Position numbers and translations under genes: made by a program
Shown here: positions 57,902 to 64,000 of the stretch, piece after piece
Position numbering within the stretch: the first letter of the stretch is position 1
Layout of the letters: each line of letters starts with the position of its first letter
Origin: Bryoerythrophyllum caledonicum
Lineage: Eukaryota; Streptophyta; Bryopsida; Pottiales; Pottiaceae
DNA length: 64,000 nt
Direction of reading: 5' to 3'
Assembly: GCA_963971425.1 (NCBI GenBank)
Contig: OZ020524.1
Location: forward strand, 6,062,417-6,126,416
Notes under the pieces: model-generated
Databases searched by the model: none
Told to the model about the DNA's origin: nothing
The model's input: the letters and a program-made list of their open reading frames with translations, nothing else

Positions 57902-59192
57902 CAGACGGTCCACAAAGCGCTAGGCTTGAGGGCTCAGTGGGACCTTCTGCTTAGCAAAAGCCTTCACCACCTGGTAAACGTCTTCACGCATACTGCACAG
58001 ACACATACACATAAACCTCAAAAATACACATTATATCACAACTCAAATACATGAAAATGTTCTGAAACAAACATAGTATACCTTGAAAGTATTGACAAAA
58101 CTCATGTCTGAACATGCAATACCTGCACTTTACATTGTAGGCATCGATTCTTTTCTCGGCCTCGAAGCTGGCATCTCGAACTTCCTTGGAAGTGGACATC
58201 AGGGCAGGGAACACACAGCTCTGAACCAACGCAAACTCCTCCGCCTCCAGGTTTGCCAATGGCACAATCACATTCTCGTAGTTGATCTGCGAGAACATCA
58301 TGGTCAGGCAACTGGAAAGCAGACACAATTTTACAGTAAAAAGGGGGGATACTATTACTATCATACCTGATCAAGCGGAACAACATCAACTGCATCGTGG
58401 ACGGTCGTTGATGTGGCGATGATGTTGTCTGCCACTTTGAGAATATCCACCGGTGAAGCTGAGAATATCCGCCGCGGTGAGCTTCAGACGCACCTGAATC
58501 CCGTCGGAAACATCTATCAACACACAACATAGTGAGACAAACACTGGATCAGCCTTCTTCACACAAACCGCCCTACTTGCTTTCATCAAAAACCTAGTCC
58601 CCAGAAATGAAAAAAACACACCGAACCTTTCTTCGCACAATCACCCTAAAACCTTGGTTTTTACGCACACAAAAACCTTTTTTTCATGAAATTGAACCGT
58701 TCTCGCCCTACACCCTGGGTTTTATCCCCACCCAATTTTTCCTTTTTCATCAATGCGGTGTTGTATCTGGACTAATCCCTAAAACCCTGGTTCTCCGCCA
58801 CATGATCTTTCACCGAGACCTGTTTCCCAGAGATTCATATGATAACCCCTCGATCTCATAGCACATAGACTACTGAACACTCGAAGTATGACAATTCTAG
58901 TGCGTGATTCCCAATGTGAAGCTAGCAGATTATATTCCCATATGTAAAGACATCCAGAAACGCACACGCTTGTGCTTAGTACTACGTTCAGGGCTTGACA
59001 CCAAACAAAAAACCGCTCTCTGTTGCTCTGCTAGATGACCCAATTCACCAACGAATCCTCCGCCGCCCCAACTAAAACCCAGATCCAAGCACCACCACCA
59101 CCGCTCACCCACCGGAATGGCTCCTCCGGAGCAAGCCCATGACGACGCGCGCCGTGACCGCCAGGCACGCAGTGACCGCGAGGTACTTCCCC
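57902..59192 (-). pseudogene. Thimet oligopeptidase (M3 metallopeptidase) N-terminal fragment
   Basis: Minus-strand exons of a plant thimet oligopeptidase relative are visible. 59105-59192 gives GKYLAVTACLAVTARVVMGL, resembling the family's N-terminal membrane segment. 58367-58513 gives GIQVRLKLTAADIL, then KVADNIIATSTTVHDAV and VPLDQ. 58123-58286 gives INYENVIVPLANLEAEEFAL, QSCVFPALMSTSKEVRDA and EKRIDAYNVKC. 57902-57992 gives SMREDVYQVVKAFAKQKV. GT-AG borders are retained. Damage: a duplicated GGATATTCTCA (about 22-bp insertion) shifts the frame after AADIL, and a TAG interrupts PLSPQA*RFVDRLV. The fragment stops at about residue 130-150 of a protein of about 700, so the HEXXH catalytic domain is absent. 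It is a non-functional gene piece, probably carried by the surrounding mobile element. The functional gene would be elsewhere in the genome. Confidence 0.85.
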
Positions 59193-59581
59193 CGTTGTCA
59201 TCAACTGGCCGGGGCAATTCCAAGTTAAATAAACGTATGTAAATGCAAAAATCAAATTTACCCATTATATACGCATTATGTACTATATATACCTATTATT
59301 CACTTTAAAGACCCATTATTTATTTCATATACGTGTTATTGTCTTTAGATAACTATCATTTATTTTATGTACCCGAGGTAGTATATTGTGTAGTTTCAAT
59401 ATGTTGGAAATTATGGTTTTATTTTTCTATTTTTGATACATAATACAATTTTAAAACTCAATAAGCCAAATTTGAATAAAAGGGCACTATAAAGGATTCC
59501 TCCAAAGGGCACATATGGAGGATTCTTTCAAAGTTCACATTCAATTCAAAGGGCACATTTGATTCAAATGGCAAATCCAAA

Positions 59582-59593
59582 GGTCACGTGACC
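59582..59593. other. 12-nt palindrome GGTCACGTGACC
   Basis: A perfect palindrome with a CACGTG core, 30-40 bp before the 3'-type end of the inner mosaic unit. The related AGTCACGTGACCGGGAG occurs at about 57014. Confidence 0.8.
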
Positions 59594-59743
59594 GGGAGCG
59601 GAGGACAGACGGACTGACGCCTATTATATAGGTAGATGACTATAGTAGTACTTGAAGATGTTTTCTAGTTATACTAAAAGTATCTATTAGTCATACTAAA
59701 GGTTAGTCTATTATGTTAATAAATCCCTCATCTTTAAGTATTG

Positions 59744-59800
59744 CTCAGTTTAGGGTGGGACACTCAAGTGAACGAAAATGCAACAGAACACACACAAACG
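59744..59800 (+). repeat. 57-bp direct repeat, copy 1
   Basis: CTCAGTTTAGGGTGGGACAC ... AACAGAACACACACAAACG, repeated at 62200-62256 with two differences. Confidence 0.9.
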
Positions 59801-60056
59801 ACCTACTCATAGAATACTACTCTCAGTGCCGATTTTGAGCATTGCATTATCAACTATTCACAAACTCTGAAACATCTCATTGCCAAACTTAACTGCAGGT
59901 AGATCATTTTTGTTAATAAAAAAATCATTATATTAAGCACCTTCACCTTCTTCAGCACCTTCAGCTTCAATTACCTCCAAAATATTTTCGAATGTAACAT
60001 CCTTTTCCTGGTTTTGGCGTATCATAAACTTAAAAAGTTGCTCGCAAAAATTTAGA

Positions 60057-61420
60057 CACTATAAGAAACCCGTGTTTTTTGTGACAGGGCAACTAACGTG
60101 CAATTATGTTTTGTGCAGCATCCGGCACGTCAACGTTGACGTCCAAAAAAATCCGTTATAATTGACATGCGAAAAACATGCCAAAATCTCAAAAAACAGG
60201 CCCACGTTTTTTAAAAACGTCACAAAAACTTGGAGGTTGAAGGTGTTAAAAATCTGCCATGTGGCTGCCACGTCGCGTCCACGTCATCGCCACGTGGACG
60301 GGCAGTGCCACATCCCCAACTTTTTCATCCAGGCCCTTGGTAATGTGGCCCATGATGTGGCGCATGACGTGGCATTAGATTGTGACTAGGCTTGCATACG
60401 TGGACCCACCATTTTATGACGTGGCACCTTTAAAATATGAAGTGTCACTTTTAAAAATATGACGTGGCATGTCCAATCAGCATAGTTTAATGCAATAATT
60501 AATTGTGGACAGTGTAAATTGGGACGTCATTTCTAACACGGTATGTTTTCTGTGACGTTCGTTATGACATTTGACTTTGAGATGGAGGTCACCAAAAGCA
60601 AGCACCAAGTCAGCAAAAGCAAGTGCCATGTCACCAAAAAAAAGCGTCATGTCATCAAAAAGTACCATATCACTTTAAGTTTGAAGGGTAATTCAAATTC
60701 ATCCAAATAGATGGACGAAAGTAAATCACTCTTGATTCAAGTGTGTTGAGATAGGAGAGAAGGCCTTACATATATATACAATGGGATGCACAAGTGGTGA
60801 CAATCCATATGGGATTTTTGGATTTGTCATGGTGTTAGCATAAACATTAAAATGTCACAGTAGACGTCCATCCAGGCGTCTGTTCCAACATCTTCTTTGC
60901 CTACATGGCAGCTGATTTCAACCTTGCCTACGTGGCACAAACATTTTAAAAAGAATCCAATTTCTACCTTGCCTACGTGGCTCAAACATGTTTTTTGTGA
61001 TGTCAGTAAGGACATCCACGTTTTTTGTGATGTCAGTAACGACATCCACGTTTTTATTTTTGTAGGGGGTCAGCCCATCTCCACTGTGTTTTAACCATTG
61101 GGCAGTGTTTTACAGGAGCTTACAGTAACAATCTCGAAGTTACTCACAGTGAAGCCACAGTCAAACTGAAAGCACATGCCGACGTGGCACTGTCACCTTT
61201 CTGAGGATGTTGTCTAAAACATGACTATGTTCACTAGGACGTCCCGCAAAACGAATATGTATATGCTAACATCTCTGCGTTTTTCCGCCAATTTTTCCAT
61301 GTTTGGTGCAGCATCCACCAGAATCTGAGAGCCCAGGGCTCGGCCCGTTCGCGAAAACATGTTTTGAAAAACACACTTGATCATAGCTAACGTCACAAAA
61401 ATCACGGGTTTCTTATAATG
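60057..61420. mobile_element. CACTA-type non-autonomous element
   Basis: 1,364 bp with inverted ends CACTATAAGAAACCCGTG...TTTTTGTGAC and CATTATAAGAAACCCGTGAT, flanked by AGA on both sides (60054-60056, 61421-61423). CACTA ends and a 3-bp duplication are diagnostic of the En/Spm (CACTA) group. Subterminal regions are full of ACGTGGC words and short tandem repeats: GTGATGTCAGTAAGGACATC twice at about 60998-61045, CTTGCCTACGTGGC three times at about 60896-60980, and CATGTCACCAAAA/GTCATCAAAA at about 60590-60660. No transposase. Confidence 0.85.
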
Positions 61421-61967
61421 AGAGTACCTGCAGATTCCCGTTGCAGATTGAATTTTCTTGATATCATACACCACTTAACTACAACACAAACCACAGAAAA
61501 ATGAGCTCTACATGCCAGATAACAGAATTGAACCAAGCTTCACTCTCGAATTTCTTTCAGCTGTACTACTCAGATAACACCTTAACACCACTGTAGCATC
61601 CCTACCTGGCCCGGACCATAGCTCCACACTCTACACTGCAAAACGTCGCTACTGAACTCTCAACTTAATCAGAGTATACACTACCTAGTGCAATTTGTCC
61701 ACCCAGCTTTAAAACATGTCTTCTTCACATCCCTCCATTTCAGTTTCCTAGGTTGACTTGCAAACTTTTCAAAATACATCATGGACTATATTGCTTCAAA
61801 AGAAGCGTGGTGCAACTCAAAATCTAGTGCAACCTTTCCAAAACCACCAAACACTAAACTTCAAAATCAATCTGCAGAAGAAGAATCCTCAAAAAACCAC
61901 CAAATCTTGGAAAACAAACACCTTCCAAATCCTAAATTACACCTAAAGGAGGAGTCTCTTCCCACGC

Positions 61968-62145
61968 TCAATGTCCTCCTGCACAACCAAGGATTCTCCA
62001 GCGCTTGAGTATATGGTGCATGTTGGGGCGCTTGTGCGCTTTGAAGTGCAGGCGAGCGCGCCCAATGATCGCCATGGTTAACACCTCCTCTAGCATGTCC
62101 TCGACTACGATCAGCAGCGGGTCCACCCGCTTCAAAACGCAAATG
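61968..62145 (-). other. Unassigned coding-like fragment
   Basis: One minus-strand frame reads FANICVLKRVDPLLIVVEDM, then LEEVLTMAIIGRARLHFKAH and KRPNMHHILKRW before a stop. Composition and GC-ending codons look protein-coding, unlike the flanks. I do not recognise it. Given the neighbouring captured exons it may be a third captured fragment. Confidence 0.35.
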
Positions 62146-62199
62146 TTTGCAAACAGCTACAACACATGTGCAACTTCATAATTGATTGTATTGCAACTT

Positions 62200-62256
62200 C
62201 TCAGTTTAGGGTGGGACACTTGAGTGAACGAAAATGCAACAGAACACACACAAACG
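62200..62256 (+). repeat. 57-bp direct repeat, copy 2
   Basis: Second copy of the 59744-59800 repeat, same orientation, directly before the eIF4E fragment. Confidence 0.9.
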
Positions 62257-62267
62257 TCACCACCCAC

Positions 62268-62354
62268 CTGAGCGGCCTCGTTCGATGCCGTCTTCGTCCA
62301 GATCGCGATCTTATCCTGCGACCTCCGAACGCTCACTTCCGCTCCACAGATCAA
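62268..62354 (-). pseudogene. eIF4E exon fragment
   Basis: The minus-strand frame reads [20 protein letters not shown] then TASNEAAQ, followed by a GTGGGT donor. This is the cap-binding-factor eIF4E segment (EICGAVVNIR..., ISIWTKNASNEAAQ in plant eIF4E), and it ends exactly where the family's exon does after EAAQ. Nothing before DEIC or after the donor belongs to eIF4E, so only about 29 codons survive. It is a captured or decayed fragment with no function of its own. Confidence 0.8.
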
Positions 62355-63023
62355 CCGTCATCGCAAAACCAACGCCACTCCCGCTGCAACCGACTACCAC
62401 AGTTTTTGCAGATACTTCGCAGCCACGACCCAAAAATGGGAATCTTTAACCGCATATGAGAATTCACAAAATTGACATAACTCCTCGCTCGGTCACATCC
62501 AAAGACGTAGACTTCTCAATGATTCTAAACCCCAATCGCTACGACGGAAATACTGCAAGAGCAATGCAGACATGAAAAAGTTGTAAACTCATCACAACCC
62601 TCATTGCAAGAATGAAGCACCCTCCTCCGTCCACAAATGCTGAATCCAAAGTCTAAACAGGAAACCACGCATAAATCCTCATCCAAAGAGGCTAATATTG
62701 AGTCTCTCCGACCTCGACCTACAATGCAAGAATGGAGCACACTTGTGTAACTCCTTCGAGACTCCTATAGACGCAGCGAGCTCCGCTCTGACTCTCAGCA
62801 CCGTGGCCGCCTTGCATTGCGACGGTGATGTCTTCGACGCTCAAATGCAACCGCAGGCGAACGGCCAGTAGTACGCGCAGTTGCGGTACACGTGAGCCAC
62901 GGGGAGGTCACGTGGTTGAAGCGGTGCTTCTTGGTCTTCTTGGTTTGCTGGTGTTGGTCTTCTTGCGCTTCTTGGTCTCATAGGAGCGGCGGACGGACAG
63001 ACTGTCGCCTGTTATAGTAGTAG

Positions 63024-64000
63024 ATGCGCAGCATAAGTATCTACTAGTATTTCATATTTATTCTTTTACATGTTCGTAAGATAGTTGAAATTGAGCCTTT
63101 TTGAAACTTTTATGAGTTTATCTTCCTTTAGATTATACATGCCTTTTGTAACTTTATTCATGCACGTGACATCATATATTTTACTGCAATATTTATATTG
63201 TTCTTTTTCATACATGCGATACATTATTTTTGAAAGACATTGATATTTGACAAAAGCATCTCATATTTTTTCAAATAAAGTACTACAATTGCACAATTAT
63301 AAGCAACAATGTGTGGTGCTTCAAAAAGAATAATTAATCAAAATACAAGTGTGCAAATTAAAAATCAATTTCAAAATTGAAAAGATTCATATCACAAATT
63401 CATGAGTTATTGATCAAATCACTTACCTCTTATTAGGACAATTATACTAATGACTATTTTGGAAAATCCTCACACATTTCTAATAGTAACCAACAAGATC
63501 TTAGATGATTTTGAACACATTCTTGTCCTCAAATATTGCTAAACTATTAATTTTTTGATCTCTGACAATCAAACAAAGTTTCTATCTTCAAAACGATGAT
63601 GACCATGTTCTCAACTTGATTATCTTGGAAAATATTAATATTTAGAAGTTGAAGTTGGAAATACCTATCTAAAATGGATATCTATTTCCTTACTATCTTC
63701 ATAATGATCAATACATCATCAATGAATACAGGTACAATGTTCCCAAGTGTTGACTAAAAAAGACTTCACCAAAATTATAAATGTGATGGGAAAATTTGTG
63801 GAAATAAAAGGCATTTTATTATATTTTAATTGGTATAATTGAAATCCAAATCTTGTCTTTTTAGCGCATATATTGATAAATGGAATTGTTTAGGTACATT
63901 CTTGAGAACAAGCTTAATTTTGAAATTTTTATATCTTTAAAACTAGAACCTATTAGTCTCTCAACCAAAATTATTATCTCTGTCTATTCATGTTTTTAGA
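63024..64000. other. AT-rich right flank
   Basis: No gene or repeat recognised. Confidence 0.5.

Larger units (their letters stand above)
56563..63023 (+). mobile_element. Helitron-like mosaic with captured gene fragments (candidate)
   Basis: Two similar 5'-type segments start at about 56563 (TGCTATTATTGATAACTAG) and 57117 (TCTATTATAATAAGAGACTA). Each leads into TGGGGTACCYGTGTCC, a GTGTCC/GGACAC hairpin, and a long C-rich tract. Two similar 3'-type segments end at about 59635 (GACGCCTATTATATAGGTAG) and about 63023 (GTCGCCTGTTATAGTAGTAG). The order 5', 5', 3', 3' fits one unit inside another. The inner unit carries thimet oligopeptidase pieces and the outer an eIF4E exon. No Rep/helicase is seen, and the ends do not fully obey the A/T insertion and CTRR rules, so the class is uncertain. 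Confidence 0.4.

Overview
The window is nuclear DNA of a land plant. The evidence is a two-exon CYP85-clan cytochrome P450, an eight-exon WAT1/MtN21 (EamA) transporter, a KMD/KFB-type F-box/kelch gene, a plant-specific hydroxyproline-rich-glycoprotein-family gene, fragments of plant thimet oligopeptidase and eIF4E, and a Ty3/gypsy chromovirus primed by initiator tRNA-Met. The species cannot be fixed from sequence alone. Wide gene spacing (four complete host genes in 64 kb), AT-rich intergenic DNA with GC-rich coding islands, and DNA-transposon types unusual for flowering plants make a seed-free lineage plausible, but that is inference.

Layout: 1-3.5 kb is gene-poor with one fold-back MITE. 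3.6-5.5 kb holds the P450 with a recognisable core promoter. 6.3-7.5 kb is repeats. 7.86-14.98 kb is an LTR retrotransposon with LTRs only about 1.4% different and a 6-bp flanking duplication. 15.8-18.1 kb is the WAT1-like gene. 18.4-30.4 kb is a DNA-transposon field: TTAA-flanked MITEs, a palindrome-bounded GC-rich island, and a broken Tc1-like transposase. 30.5-32.1 kb is the F-box/kelch gene (minus). 33.0-39.8 kb is dense, nested MITEs. 41.9-43.9 kb is the HRGP-family gene (minus) with a repeat-rich serine/basic tract. 49-53.5 kb holds unassigned ORFs. 54-56.4 kb is very AT-rich. 56.5-63.0 kb is a mosaic with Helitron-like ends that carries broken pieces of thimet oligopeptidase and eIF4E and a CACTA-like insertion.

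The host genes are unrelated in function and are not an operon. The most notable system is the transposon community. A roughly 930-bp non-autonomous family with CCCCTAA termini and TTAA target duplications (the piggyBac signature) occurs in six end-to-end copies plus fragments. One copy has landed in a Tc1-type MITE and has itself been hit by a PIF/Harbinger-type MITE, so both target-site duplications can be proved by comparison with uninterrupted copies inside this same window.
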